From contig JADGAY010000025.1 of NCBI GenBank assembly GCA_015231775.1, positions 1 through 33,211 on the forward strand: a stretch of DNA of 33,211 nt. The letters run 5' to 3'. The translations under genes were made by a program, and so were the position numbers. Under the pieces are notes generated by a model that ran no database searches, was not told the origin of the DNA, and saw only the letters and a list, made by a program, of their open reading frames with translations. Numbering within the stretch: position 1 is the stretch's first letter; the number at the start of each line of letters is the position of its first letter. Positions 19,724 to 29,039 of the stretch are shown piece after piece. Source of the DNA: Magnetococcales bacterium. Lineage in GTDB: Bacteria > Pseudomonadota > Magnetococcia > Magnetococcales > Magnetaquicoccaceae.

Positions 19724-22370
19724 CGAAACGCAACTGGCAATCAGACTGCGCGCAGACGGCGCCGGACAAGTGGCCTCCGCCCTGGAGTCCACCGCAACGA
19801 CGCTGCGGAACGTGGCCGGCGCTGGCGATCAGGCCGCCTCGGCAGTCAGGGAGATCGGAGTCGCCGCGAATATGACCGCGAGCGCGCTGGCATCCTCGAT
19901 TTCCGATACCTCCGCGCAATCCCTGGCCAACATCACCAGCGCGGCGGCGCGGACCCGTGAGGCCGTGGGCGGGATCGGCGGCGCGGCGGAGATCTCCGCT
20001 GGCCAGATGATGATGGCGCGGCGAATCGTGGTCTCGAATCTCGTCAACATGGGTCAGGCGGCCATCGTCACGCGCGGCAATCTGATCGCCACCCTGTCAC
20101 CCTTGCCGGATATCTTGTACGGCATCAGTCAGATGGGTGCCGGAGCCGCGGCCAGCGCCCGGAACTTGCTGCTGTTCGGAGGCGCTTTCGTGACGGTGGC
20201 CGGAGGCATGGCCGCCGTGATCGCGCACGCCGTCACGCTGGAGTCCCGCACCCGGCAAATGAATGTGAGCATCAAGGCCATGGGGGATGCCGCCGGGATC
20301 ACCGGCGAGCAGTTGCGCAAGCTCTCCGAGGCCGCCGCCACCAAAGGTCCGTTCAGCCGCGCCGAGTCCGCCGACGCTGCCAAAGCCCTGGTCGCGGGCC
20401 ATCCGCTGATCGCGGGCAACATGATCGGCAAGTTGCTCTCCACCTCGGTCGATTTCTCGGCGGCCTTCGGCAAGGATCTCACCTCCGGTGTCAACACCCT
20501 GGCCGGAGCGCTGGAGAAGGGGTATGTCGGGATCAAGCAGCTTGACGAGCAGCTCAATTTTCTCACTCGGGATGAGCTTAATCAGATCGAAACCTTGGGT
20601 CTCATGGGCAAGCAGACCGAGGCCATGGGTGTGGCGCTGGAAGCGCTCAACCGGAGATTCAGCGGGCTGGCCAAAGAGGGGATGAGCGAGTCGGCCAAGG
20701 CGATGCATGAACTCTCCGGGGCTTGGTCCGAGATGATGGACAAGCTTGCCAAATCCGACATGATCACCACCATCCTGAAGAATACTGCAAGCTTCTTCAG
20801 CTCTGTGGTACACCCGCCACAATTGCCCAGCGTGATCCACGATAGTGTACGGGACGATCCGATCAGCGATCCCGCCGAGCCGCCACCTCTTCCCGAAAAC
20901 GGCAAGGCTGTCCAAGATCGGGCATCCAAAAAAATCGAAGAGCTGCAAAAACAACTGGCCAGAGAAGCGCAGGTCTTGTCCGTCTCGGCACAGAATCGCC
21001 CGATAGAACAAGCCCGCGTGGATGCCAAAGCTTACGCCAATGAAAATAACATTGGACTGGATCAAGTCGAATCCCTCATGACCGGCGCGGCGTACAAGCG
21101 CATCGCCGCCTCCGCGCGCGACGCCACGGACGAGCTGCGGCGCAACGCCGACGCCCAGGGGCGCATGGCCGACGCGGCAGCCATCTCGGATATCGCCATG
21201 CGCCAGGCGGCGGTGGACAACGACATCGCCCGGTTCGCGGTGGAGAAGCATGGCTTCCAGCTCCAAGCATACACCGAACAGGCGCGGCGCGCGTTCGAGA
21301 ATGAGGGGCGCGCCCGCCGGGCTCAATGGGCGCGGGAGATCAACGATCAAGCCTCTGCCGCCAACCGCTTGTCCGAGGCCTTCAAATCCCACAGCGTGGC
21401 GGCCATCGATGCCGCCGAACGGGAGAATCAGATCCAGGAGGCGATTCGTCGGCTGGGTGTCACCGCCGAAGAGGCCGCGCTCCAGATCGACAAGCTCTTC
21501 GCCCACAAATGGGATCAGACGGCTGTCCAGATCAACCGCTCCGCCGATTATCTCACCAACTACCGGATGAGCATGGAGGAGCTGAACAAGGCCAAAGAGA
21601 CCGGCATCCTCACCGACCGGGCCTACGCCGAGCAGTCCAGGCGGACCGAACTCGAGATGCTCGAATCCAGTCGCGAGTGGAGCGACGGGTGGCGGCGTGC
21701 ACACATGAAATACACGGACGATGCCGGCAACGCCGCCAAACAGGCTGAACAGCTATTCAACAAATCGACCCAATCCATCGCGGACGGCCTGGTCGATATG
21801 GCCACCGCCAGCGACCGAAGCTTCAAGGGGATGCTGAAAAGCTTTGGCAACATGGCGCAGGGGATGTTGAAAGAGTGGCTGAATATGACGATCCGGGCTG
21901 GCATGGCCAGCCAATTCGGTGGAGGTTTTGGCGCGGGATTGTTTGGGGCGTTGGGCAGCTTGTTTGGCGGCGGTGCCGGGGGTGGCGCGGCAATCGGGAT
22001 GGATGCCACGGCAGGGATTATTGTCCATGGCGGCGGCATTGCCGGCGAGTCGGGATTGCCGATGCGGCAGGTTCCGTCCTCTGTTTTCACCCGCGCCCCG
22101 CGCCTGCATGGCGGAGGCCTGGCGAGTGACGAGGTGCCGGCCATTTTGCAACGCGAAGAGGGGGTGTTTACCGCCTCCCAGATGCGTCGGTTGGCTCCGG
22201 TTGGCGCCGGCGGCAATGGCGGTGGCGGCCCGGTGAATATCAACTTCACCGTCCAGGCCTTGGACGCGCGTGGCGTCTCCTCCGCGATCTACGAGCATCG
22301 CGCCTTGATCACCGGTCTGGTCATGCAGGCACTGGAACGGACCGGTCAAAAAGGGAGGATGTCGCGATGA
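19716..22370 (+). CDS. Tape measure protein
   Basis: The 884-residue product is long, Ala-rich and helical. It has one hydrophobic segment (about 147-172, LLLFGGAFVTVAGGMAAVIAH) used in DNA entry, several coiled-coil-like stretches (about 390-620), and a C-terminal Gly-rich stretch (about 735-770: FGGGFGAGLFGALGSLFGGG). The end carries the HGGGLASDEVPAILQREEGVF motif common to lambda-type tape measures. At about 1.5 angstrom per residue it would set a tail near 130 nm. It overlaps the GT frame by 8 bases and is in the expected slot behind the chaperones. Confidence 0.93.
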   Translation: MGSETQLAIRLRADGAGQVASALESTATTLRNVAGAGDQAASAVREIGVAANMTASALASSISDTSAQSLANITSAAARTREAVGGIGGAAEISAGQMMMARRIVVSNLVNMGQAAIVTRGNLIATLSPLPDILYGISQMGAGAAASARNLLLFGGAFVTVAGGMAAVIAHAVTLESRTRQMNVSIKAMGDAAGITGEQLRKLSEAAATKGPFSRAESADAAKALVAGHPLIAGNMIGKLLSTSVDFSAAFGKDLTSGVNTLAGALEKGYVGIKQLDEQLNFLTRDELNQIETLGLMGKQTEAMGVALEALNRRFSGLAKEGMSESAKAMHELSGAWSEMMDKLAKSDMITTILKNTASFFSSVVHPPQLPSVIHDSVRDDPISDPAEPPPLPENGKAVQDRASKKIEELQKQLAREAQVLSVSAQNRPIEQARVDAKAYANENNIGLDQVESLMTGAAYKRIAASARDATDELRRNADAQGRMADAAAISDIAMRQAAVDNDIARFAVEKHGFQLQAYTEQARRAFENEGRARRAQWAREINDQASAANRLSEAFKSHSVAAIDAAERENQIQEAIRRLGVTAEEAALQIDKLFAHKWDQTAVQINRSADYLTNYRMSMEELNKAKETGILTDRAYAEQSRRTELEMLESSREWSDGWRRAHMKYTDDAGNAAKQAEQLFNKSTQSIADGLVDMATASDRSFKGMLKSFGNMAQGMLKEWLNMTIRAGMASQFGGGFGAGLFGALGSLFGGGAGGGAAIGMDATAGIIVHGGGIAGESGLPMRQVPSSVFTRAPRLHGGGLASDEVPAILQREEGVFTASQMRRLAPVGAGGNGGGGPVNINFTVQALDARGVSSAIYEHRALITGLVMQALERTGQKGRMSR

Positions 22371-22987
22371 TGATCTTCCCGGACTGGCCGCGCCCAAAAA
22401 GTATCGAGCTTGGTTCGAACAACCCGAACCTGGTCTCGGAATCTCACAGCCTGCGCACGCAAGTCCGCTCCCGCGATGTGCACCGATGGATGTTCAAGCT
22501 GACCTACGGCTCCCTGAATCGTGACGAAGAGGCCGCGATCCAAGCCTTTTGCGCCGCGCAACGGGGCCGGCTCAATCGGTTCAGGTATGTGCCGCCCGTG
22601 CATGCCGTACCGCGCGGTGCGGCCTCTGGATCTCCCAAGGTGCACGGAAGTGCGCATAAGCGCGATCTTGCGACCGGAGCCATGCTCGTGCCGACGCGTG
22701 GGTGGACGCCTTCCGTGAACGGCATTTTGAAAAAACGGGATTTCGTGGCGTTCAACGGTCATTCCAAGGTTTACATGCTCGTCGATGACGCCTCGTCGGA
22801 CGCCTCCGGACATGCCACGCTGCGGATTGAGCCGGGCCTGTTCGCCCCGGTGCAAGATAACGAAACCGTGATCGTCTGGGATATGCCGTTCGTCTGCTCG
22901 CTCGAAGCCGACACCCTGTCCAGCAAATTGACCGGCGGACCCTGGTACGACGGGATCGAGATCGGGTTGGTGGAGAGATTCGAATGA
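22367..22987 (+). CDS. Distal tail / minor tail protein
   Basis: The 206-residue product starts with FPDWPRPKSIELGSNNPN and has repeated beta strands: SHSLRTQVRSRDVHRWMFKLTYGSLNR in pieces, then a helix EEAAIQAFCAAQRGRLNRFRYVPP, then RIEPGLFAPVQDNETVIVWD. It is the first gene behind the tape measure, where siphoviruses encode the distal tail ring or a lambda M-like tip protein. The family is inferred from position and overall pattern. It overlaps both neighbours by 4 bases. Confidence 0.7.
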   Translation: MMIFPDWPRPKSIELGSNNPNLVSESHSLRTQVRSRDVHRWMFKLTYGSLNRDEEAAIQAFCAAQRGRLNRFRYVPPVHAVPRGAASGSPKVHGSAHKRDLATGAMLVPTRGWTPSVNGILKKRDFVAFNGHSKVYMLVDDASSDASGHATLRIEPGLFAPVQDNETVIVWDMPFVCSLEADTLSSKLTGGPWYDGIEIGLVERFE

Positions 22988-23556
22988 CGGGCAACTCTCC
23001 AACCCCGGCCTATCTCGCAGCCGTCGCCCAGGACGAGGTGGTCTGTTGTCATTTGGTCGAGGCGCGCATGGACGATGGCGTGGTCCATATGACCGATTTC
23101 GGCCAGGATGTGGTTTGGGGGGGCAATACCTATCTGGCGCTTGGCAGTCTGCTCGGATTTGAATCGCCCGAAGAGTCGATCGACATCACCACCGCGCAGA
23201 TCACGGCATCGATCTCCGGAGTGGATCCTGACAATCTCGCCCTGTTTCTCGATGAGCACTACCTGCTCCGCCAGTGGCTGATCTATTCCGCCGTGTTCGA
23301 CCAGGCCGGAACTCTGATCGCGGATCCCATGCTGATCTTCGATGGTCGGATCAACCGGGTCGCGGTGACAGAGGATCCGGAGGCGGGCAGCAGTCTGATT
23401 GCGATCTCTCTCACCAACGCCTGGGTGGATTTTACCCAGACCGCCGGACGCCGCACCAACGACGCCGAGCAGCAATTCCACTTTCCGGGTGATCGCGGAT
23501 TCGAGTTTGTCGCGGAGTTGGCCTCCGGCAAGCCGATAACGTGGGGGAGGACGTAA
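22984..23556 (+). CDS. Tail-tip protein, DUF2163/GTA hub-like
   Basis: The 190-residue product contains VVCCHLVEARMDDGVVHMTDFG, VWGGNTYLALGSLLG and QITASISGVDPDNLALFL, then FDGRINRVAVTEDPEAGS and the closing TNDAEQQFHFPGDRGFEFV. This set resembles the DUF2163/tail hub proteins found behind the distal tail protein in siphoviruses and gene transfer agents. It would form part of the hub under the tape measure. It is coupled to the next gene by TAATG (23554-23558). Confidence 0.75.
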   Translation: MTGNSPTPAYLAAVAQDEVVCCHLVEARMDDGVVHMTDFGQDVVWGGNTYLALGSLLGFESPEESIDITTAQITASISGVDPDNLALFLDEHYLLRQWLIYSAVFDQAGTLIADPMLIFDGRINRVAVTEDPEAGSSLIAISLTNAWVDFTQTAGRRTNDAEQQFHFPGDRGFEFVAELASGKPITWGRT

Positions 23557-26105
23557 TGGGATTCCTGTCCTTTATTGGCGCGATCGTTGGAGCCGTGCTC
23601 CTTGGGCCGTATCTTGCCGGAGCAACCATTATCGGCATCACGATCACAGCGGCTGCGGCCACCGCGATCGGCGCGATCACCGGATCGATGATCGGCGGCA
23701 TGCTGGAGCCCAAGCCCAAGCTTGGCGATTTTGGCCAGGGTCAAGCGGGCATCCTGCTCAATCAGCGCTCCACCACCGCTCCTGTCCCGGTTGTTTACGG
23801 TACGCGTTACGTGGGCGGGCCCACCGTTTTTTGGGAGACAACCGGATCTACGCGCGAATACCTGCAAATGGTGGTCGTGCTCTCCGAGGGACCGATTTCA
23901 GCCATCAACACCGTCTATCTGGATGATGTGCCGATCACGGATGCCAAGTTCAACGGCTTGGTCGAATGTTATCGACATCTGGGTGACGAGACCACCGCCG
24001 ATGCGGTACTGGTTTCACGTTCGGCATCTTGGACAACAAATCACACCCTGCGCGGGTTCGCCTATCTTTATCTGCAACTGACCTACAACTCCAGCGCATT
24101 CACCGGCATGCCGACCGTGACCGCCGATGTGGACGGTCGCACGCTTTACGATCCGCGCACCGGCACCACGCACTTCTCGAGCAACCCGGCCCTGGCGATC
24201 CGGGATTATTTGACCAACACCCTTTATGGGCGCGGCCTGCCGATCAATGCCTTGGATGATGATTCGTTCATCGAGGCGGCCAATTATTGCGACGCCACGG
24301 TCGTCGATCCAGATGCGACCCGTCCGCGCTACACCTGCAATGGGGCCATCAACACAGCCAACCCTCTGATGGACAACCTCAAAGATCTGTTGACATGCTG
24401 CGCGGGTCGTTTGGTCTGGTCGGCTGGACGCTATCGCCTGATCATTGATCGCGACACGCCTGTCAGCTTCGATTTCACCCCGGACAATATCGTCGGGTCA
24501 TGGGTAATCGATAGCGGTGATCAGTCGGTGCGCGCCAACCGCATCGAATGCACCTGGTACAATCCAGACACCGCCTGGCAACCGGATATTCTCACCATCG
24601 ACTCTCCAGCATTCCGCACCGAGGACAAGGGTTTCCTGCTCGAGAAAAAGGTGGAGTTACCGTTCACATCCAACAGCGCCATGGCCGCCAGGCTTGGCTG
24701 GATCCTGTTGAAAACCTCCCGGCTCGGGCTGGGCGTCGAATTCACGGCCAACATGTCGGCGCAGGGCGTCAAGGTCGGCAGCGTCGTCTCGATCTCCCAT
24801 CCAACGCCAGGATGGACCGCGAAGCAATTTATCGTCGTCAAGGTGCAGCGCCATGAGAATGATGAGGTCAAAGTCACGGCACGCGCTTTTGACCCGGACA
24901 CCTACGTCGCAAGCATCACCGATACATACACCCCCCCGCGTGGCGTCAACCTCCCGGATCCGTACCGCGTCATGCCCCCATCCGGAATGGATGTGACCGA
25001 GGATCTCTACACCACCCGGCCTGGCGCCGGTGGGATCAAGTCCAAGGCGATCATCACGTGGACCCGGACCGACGTTACTGCCGAGATGTACCGGGTTTTC
25101 GCAAAACCCGCCGAGAGCGCGGAGTGGAGGTCTATCGGCATTGTCAGCGACACGGCCTTCGAGTGGCTGGATGTCGCGCCCGGGCTGTACGATTTCCGCG
25201 TGGTGGCAGTCAACGGGATGGGGGTCTCAAGCAGCCCGACCGAGACCACGCGGGAGATCCACGGCTTGAGCGTCCCGCCGGCGAACATGACCGGATTGAC
25301 CCTGTCAGGGCTGGGCGGCATGGCCCTGCTGCGGTGGGATGTCTCCCCGGATCTCGACGTGCGCATCGGCGGGGGCGTGTTGATCCGCCACACCCCGGAC
25401 ACCACCGGTGCGACCTGGAGCGCCTCGACCAGCGCCAGCAATCGTCTGCCGGGCGATGCCACCTCCGCGACTCTGCCCTTGCGCACCGGCACCTACATGC
25501 TCCGGTTCATCGACTCCTCCGGCATCCTCTCTCCGGGTTATGCCGCGATCGTGGCCACCCAGGCCACTGTTTTGGCATATGGCGGCACCGGCACGATTTC
25601 GTTCCATCCGGACTGGGTGGGCGACAAAACCGGATGTGCCGTGGATGACGATGCGCTCAAGCTCGACGGAACGGTTCCGGTCGATGCCTGGGGTGAGATC
25701 GATGCCATCGCTCTTGTTGATCTGGCCGGCGGAGGGATCGCAACGGACGGGATGTATACCCCCTCCGAGATACTCGATTTCGGCTCTCTGGTTCGCCGCC
25801 GCCTGACCGCCATCGTCAGGGCGACCATCTACAGCGCCAACGACATGATCGATGCCCGCCAGGATCCAATCGACATCTGGATTGACATCGATGCCGAAGG
25901 GGTCGCGGGCGCCGATGCGCACGTCGAGGCCTCTTACACCCAGGACGACCCGAATATCACCCCATCTTGGTCGGAATGGCATCGCCTCGAGGTGCACGAG
26001 ATGGTCGCACGGGCGGCGCGGTTCAGGCTGCATCTCTCATCGGACGGGTTCTTCAACATCTCGATTTTCGAATTCTCGATCATTTCAGACGGGGTGCAAT
26101 CATGA
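23556..26105 (+). CDS. Large tail-tip (J-like/central fibre) protein
   Basis: The ATG at 23556 (GGGGAGG upstream) gives 849 residues. It opens with a hydrophobic Gly/Ala-rich segment (about 3-48), then a conserved hub part with LLNQRSTTAPVPVVYGTRYVGG, LSEGPISAINTVYLDDVPI and FAYLYLQLTYN, which is typical of J-like proteins. A fibronectin type III-like domain is visible at about 495-570 (KAIITWTRTDVTAEMYRVF...YDFRVVAVNGMG), and a second at about 575-670. The C terminus (about 670-849) is a beta-rich jelly-roll-like domain with DIWIDIDAEG. It would form the tail tip that contacts the host. Confidence 0.85.
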   Translation: MGFLSFIGAIVGAVLLGPYLAGATIIGITITAAAATAIGAITGSMIGGMLEPKPKLGDFGQGQAGILLNQRSTTAPVPVVYGTRYVGGPTVFWETTGSTREYLQMVVVLSEGPISAINTVYLDDVPITDAKFNGLVECYRHLGDETTADAVLVSRSASWTTNHTLRGFAYLYLQLTYNSSAFTGMPTVTADVDGRTLYDPRTGTTHFSSNPALAIRDYLTNTLYGRGLPINALDDDSFIEAANYCDATVVDPDATRPRYTCNGAINTANPLMDNLKDLLTCCAGRLVWSAGRYRLIIDRDTPVSFDFTPDNIVGSWVIDSGDQSVRANRIECTWYNPDTAWQPDILTIDSPAFRTEDKGFLLEKKVELPFTSNSAMAARLGWILLKTSRLGLGVEFTANMSAQGVKVGSVVSISHPTPGWTAKQFIVVKVQRHENDEVKVTARAFDPDTYVASITDTYTPPRGVNLPDPYRVMPPSGMDVTEDLYTTRPGAGGIKSKAIITWTRTDVTAEMYRVFAKPAESAEWRSIGIVSDTAFEWLDVAPGLYDFRVVAVNGMGVSSSPTETTREIHGLSVPPANMTGLTLSGLGGMALLRWDVSPDLDVRIGGGVLIRHTPDTTGATWSASTSASNRLPGDATSATLPLRTGTYMLRFIDSSGILSPGYAAIVATQATVLAYGGTGTISFHPDWVGDKTGCAVDDDALKLDGTVPVDAWGEIDAIALVDLAGGGIATDGMYTPSEILDFGSLVRRRLTAIVRATIYSANDMIDARQDPIDIWIDIDAEGVAGADAHVEASYTQDDPNITPSWSEWHRLEVHEMVARAARFRLHLSSDGFFNISIFEFSIISDGVQS

Positions 26106-26653
26106 GTCAAGCAAGCTTCAATATCCCCAACCAGCCGGGTGCCAGTTTTCGCGCGGATGTGAACACCGCCTTGCAAGCGCTCGCCACGGCCAGCGCCGGA
26201 CCGTCGGCGCCGCCCAACCCCCAGGCGAACCAGTTATGGGCGGACACAGCCGGACAGGTGCTCAAGATACGTGACACCACCAACGCCGTTTGGATCACGC
26301 TCTGCGCGCTCGATGAGTGGGTGCATGCCGGCATCCCACAGAACGCCCGCGGCGAGAACTACATCCTCACCCTGGACGATGCCAATCGGCATATCTACCA
26401 CCCGGGAACGGACCCAACCCCGCGTGTCTTCACCATCCCGTCCAACAGCGCCGTGCCGTTTCCCGTCGGCACCGTGATCGGCTTGGTCAACGATGCGGCC
26501 GCAGGCACGCTCACCATCGCCATCACTTCCGACTCGCTGCTCTGGTCGCCGTCTGGAGCCACCGGCACCCGCACCCTGGCCGCCTGCGGCACGGCGAGCC
26601 TTCTGAAGGTCGCGGCCACAAAGTGGATCCTCACCGGAACGGGGGTGTCGTGA
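26102..26653 (+). CDS. Tail-tip/fibre accessory protein
   Basis: The ATG at 26102 overlaps the J-like stop and gives 183 residues. It begins SQASFNIPNQPGASFRADVN, a motif frequent at the start of phage structural proteins with LWADTAGQVLKIRDTTNAVWI nearby. The middle and C-terminal part is beta-rich (IYHPGTDPTPRVFTIP, VGTVIGLVNDAAAGTLTIAITSD), as in fibre-head proteins. It probably binds the tip or is an adsorption factor. The next gene's ATG overlaps its stop (TGATG). Confidence 0.65.
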   Translation: MSQASFNIPNQPGASFRADVNTALQALATASAGPSAPPNPQANQLWADTAGQVLKIRDTTNAVWITLCALDEWVHAGIPQNARGENYILTLDDANRHIYHPGTDPTPRVFTIPSNSAVPFPVGTVIGLVNDAAAGTLTIAITSDSLLWSPSGATGTRTLAACGTASLLKVAATKWILTGTGVS

Positions 26654-27684
26654 TGGGCGGGCTGCTCGGGTTCTGGCGTGGCACGGGCGCAGGGGCGGTC
26701 AGCAGACAACGACGTCTGGCGACCTCCATCGGCTATTCACCGTATATCAGGGTGTTCGCGTTTGATGACGGTTTTGGCACAGCCTTTCTGGACCCCATGA
26801 CGCCTCTGCCGGGGGCTGTCTTTGGGATCGCCTATCATCCTTCTGATCTGACCGTGGCCGTGGCGCACAACAACGCGCCGCACGTGTCGGTCTATGCCTG
26901 GTCGGAATCCGGCTTCGGGGTCAAATACGCCGATCCGTCCGTGCCGCTGCCTGCCGGTGGCGGGCGCAGCGTCGCTTTTTCTCCTTCAGGTGACGATGTG
27001 GTCATCGGTCATGCAGGCACCCCCTTCATCAGCGCGTATGCGTTTTCGGAATCCGGCTTCGGGGTCAAATACGCCGATCCATCCGTGCTGCCGGGAAATC
27101 TTGCCGCGAACCGGGTTGCTTTCAGCCCGTCCGGGCGCGATCTGGCCGTGGCCCACCCCGGGACGCCCTGTCTCACTGCCTATCCGTGGGGACCGGGTTT
27201 CGGGCCAAAGTATGCCGACCCGGTTACCCTGCCAACGGACGAAGGGATGGGAGTCGCCTTTTCGCCCTCTGGCAACACCCTCGCGGTTGCGTTCGCAAGC
27301 GCTCCCCATGTGCACGCCTACGCCTGGTCGGAGGCCGGGTTCGGGATCAAGCATGCCGATCCGTTCGTGGCCATTCCAGGCACGGGCCTGGATGTCGCGT
27401 TCTCTCCGCCCGCCGGGGGCGCCCTGGCAGTCGCTCATGATGGATCCCCGTACATCAGCGCCTACTCCTGGGAATCTGGTTTCGGAACCAGGTATGCCGA
27501 TCCATCCACACCGCCACCCGGTGCTTGTCTTGCGGCCGCATTCTCTTTTTCCGGTACCGAATTGGCCGTGAAGCACTTCAACTTTCCAAACATCGCCGCT
27601 TATTCCTGGGGTCCAGGTTTTGGCACCAAATACCCGTATGCCACCACTGGGATCTCCTCTTCCACTGCCATCGCATTCATCTAA
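26653..27684 (+). CDS. Seven-bladed beta-propeller virion protein (WD40-like)
   Basis: The ATG at 26653 gives 343 residues. After about 25 residues the sequence is seven repeats of 46-48 residues of the form (P)xxxAYxWSxxGFGxKYADPxxxxP...VAFSPSGxxLAVAHxxx. The FGxKYADP element recurs as FGTAFLDP, FGVKYADP twice, FGPKYADP, FGIKHADP, FGTRYADP and FGTKYPYA. Seven units suggest a closed seven-bladed propeller; the last blade lacks its outer strand, so an N-terminal strand could close the ring. Its place among tail genes suggests receptor binding. Two units share a long identical DNA stretch (near 26902 and 27046), a sign of recent duplication or conversion. Confidence 0.8.
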   Translation: MGGLLGFWRGTGAGAVSRQRRLATSIGYSPYIRVFAFDDGFGTAFLDPMTPLPGAVFGIAYHPSDLTVAVAHNNAPHVSVYAWSESGFGVKYADPSVPLPAGGGRSVAFSPSGDDVVIGHAGTPFISAYAFSESGFGVKYADPSVLPGNLAANRVAFSPSGRDLAVAHPGTPCLTAYPWGPGFGPKYADPVTLPTDEGMGVAFSPSGNTLAVAFASAPHVHAYAWSEAGFGIKHADPFVAIPGTGLDVAFSPPAGGALAVAHDGSPYISAYSWESGFGTRYADPSTPPPGACLAAAFSFSGTELAVKHFNFPNIAAYSWGPGFGTKYPYATTGISSSTAIAFI

Positions 27685-27696
27685 CCTGAGGTCGTT

Positions 27697-28065
27697 ATGC
27701 ACGAAACAATTGCCGATCAAATCATCCTGCGCCAACGCTCCGTTGCCGCGTACCAAGCCAACCTCGACACATTCCGGACCATGCTGACCGCCTTGCCTGA
27801 TGGGGCAATCCCTGCCGGGGTGCAACCTTATCTGACGATGCGCGCCGAAGAGCTGCCCATTGATCTCGACGAGGTGCTGGTCGAGCAGATTTTCGCCTAT
27901 CAACGCCGCGACAGCATGCAGCGCCGCGTCCGCGCCGAGCGTCAGCAGCAGGCGATGGAGGAGAGCGTGATCGCGGCGATGATGGCGCAAATCCCGGAGG
28001 CTGAGCGGGAGCAGGCCATCCAGGACGCCGCCGCGCGCCTGGCGACCACACCGGTGACGGCGTGA
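27697..28065 (+). CDS. Small helical tail-region protein
   Basis: The 122-residue product is almost fully helical: RQRSVAAYQANLDTFRTML, then LPIDLDEVLVEQIFAYQRRDSMQRRVRAERQQQ, then EREQAIQDAAARLA. A TGAGG sequence precedes the ATG. No family is recognised. Small helical proteins between tip and fibre genes are often chaperones or adaptors for fibre assembly. The stop overlaps the next gene's GTG. Confidence 0.6.
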   Translation: MHETIADQIILRQRSVAAYQANLDTFRTMLTALPDGAIPAGVQPYLTMRAEELPIDLDEVLVEQIFAYQRRDSMQRRVRAERQQQAMEESVIAAMMAQIPEAEREQAIQDAAARLATTPVTA

Positions 28066-28454
28066 GCATCTGCCCACGCGGAGAGGTGCAGCGGGTGCAG
28101 CTGACCACCGGAGACCACGGCAAGCCGCTGCTGTTCACTCTCCGCGACCGCTCCAAAGCCGCATCCGGCAGCATGCTCGATGCGCGCAATCCGGAAACCT
28201 GGAAACCGTGCGATCTAACGCGCGTGCGCGTTATCCATATATCGGTGCGTCCACCGGGTCAGACCGAGACTGTCCTGCTCATCGCCGCGCGCCGCGCGCC
28301 CTACGTCAACGGGGTCTGTCAGGCAACCTGGGGTGCAGAGCTGTTTGCCGCCCCTGGTCAATACGAGGGCGAGGTGCGGTTGGAATATGCCGACGGCTCG
28401 ATCGAGACCGCATGGCCGCGTCTCGTATTTGTGGTTCGGGAGGGTATGTCGTGA
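28062..28454 (+). CDS. BppU-like (baseplate upper protein N-domain) fibre adaptor
   Basis: The GTG at 28062 gives 130 residues. The product has the strand pattern of BppU N-terminal domains: LLFTLRDRSKAA, an insertion with DLTRVRVIHISVRPPG, then VNGVCQATWGAELFAAPGQYEGEVRLEYADGSIETAWPRLVFVV. These domains anchor fibres to the tail tip. Recognition is by pattern, not by a strict motif. The next gene's GTG overlaps its stop. Confidence 0.6.
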   Translation: MSICPRGEVQRVQLTTGDHGKPLLFTLRDRSKAASGSMLDARNPETWKPCDLTRVRVIHISVRPPGQTETVLLIAARRAPYVNGVCQATWGAELFAAPGQYEGEVRLEYADGSIETAWPRLVFVVREGMS

Positions 28455-29011
28455 CCATCCGCCAGCTGCCAGCACGTCTGCGCATGACCGATTTTCGTTG
28501 GAGCGACGACCAGTACGCCCGCATTGGCCTGGCCGCCGCGCTCTCTTGTTCCGGTGTGGACGTCAGTACGCGTCTTGAGATTGCCGGAGGTGTGATCGAG
28601 ACCTCCGCACACCTCTTGACCGCGCTCACTACCGCCCTGGTCGGGCAGATCGGCATGATGGGCGCAACCAGCGCCCGGATCGCTGCGATCACCCAAGGCG
28701 GACAGATCAGCATGACGGGTACGACCAACACCCGGATCGCTGCAACGTCCGGAGGCATGATCGCAGCCTCCGCACACCTCCTGACCGCGCTCACTACCGC
28801 CCTGGTCGGCCAGATCGGCATGACGGGCACAACCAGCGCCCGGATCGCTGCGATCGCCCAAGGCGGACAGATCGATATATCGGGCGCGACCAGGGCCCGG
28901 ATCGCCGCACCCGTCCAGGGCTACCTGATAATCCAGGCCCAGACCGATGGCGATCTGGCAGCCGGCAGCGTGCCGGGCCGCTCTCTGCTCGGCGATGGCC
29001 TTTTTGGCTGA
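28451..29011 (+). CDS. Tandem-repeat structural protein
   Basis: The GTG at 28451, overlapping the previous stop, gives 186 residues. About 110 residues (45-155) are two copies of a 55-residue unit, each with an Ala/Leu/Thr-rich stretch (SAHLLTALTTALV) and two 19-residue repeats of the form GQIxMTGTTxxRIAAxxxG. The short repeats alternate hydrophobic and polar residues as in a beta-solenoid or intertwined fibre. The tail (RSLLGDGLFG) is Gly-rich. No family is recognised; the place suggests a fibre or tip spike. Confidence 0.65.
   Translation: MTIRQLPARLRMTDFRWSDDQYARIGLAAALSCSGVDVSTRLEIAGGVIETSAHLLTALTTALVGQIGMMGATSARIAAITQGGQISMTGTTNTRIAATSGGMIAASAHLLTALTTALVGQIGMTGTTSARIAAIAQGGQIDISGATRARIAAPVQGYLIIQAQTDGDLAAGSVPGRSLLGDGLFG
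28584..28913 (+). repeat. 165-bp tandem duplication with nested 57-bp repeats
   Basis: Unit 1 (about 28584-28748) and unit 2 (about 28749-28913) differ by few bases over most of their length; GGAGG at 28586 and 28751 and CCTCCGCACACCTC at 28602 and 28767 show the 165-bp period. Within each unit, CAGATC segments recur 57 bases apart (28646/28703 and 28811/28868). Both periods are multiples of three, so the frame is kept. Confidence 0.85.
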
Positions 29012-29039
29012 TTCAACCCCTTATCCATGGAGCCTTCTC

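Noticed and set aside
20097-21704. 535-codon open frame on the - strand across the tape measure
   Set aside because: It is antisense to the tape measure, whose family features are clear; the predicted peptide is low-complexity.
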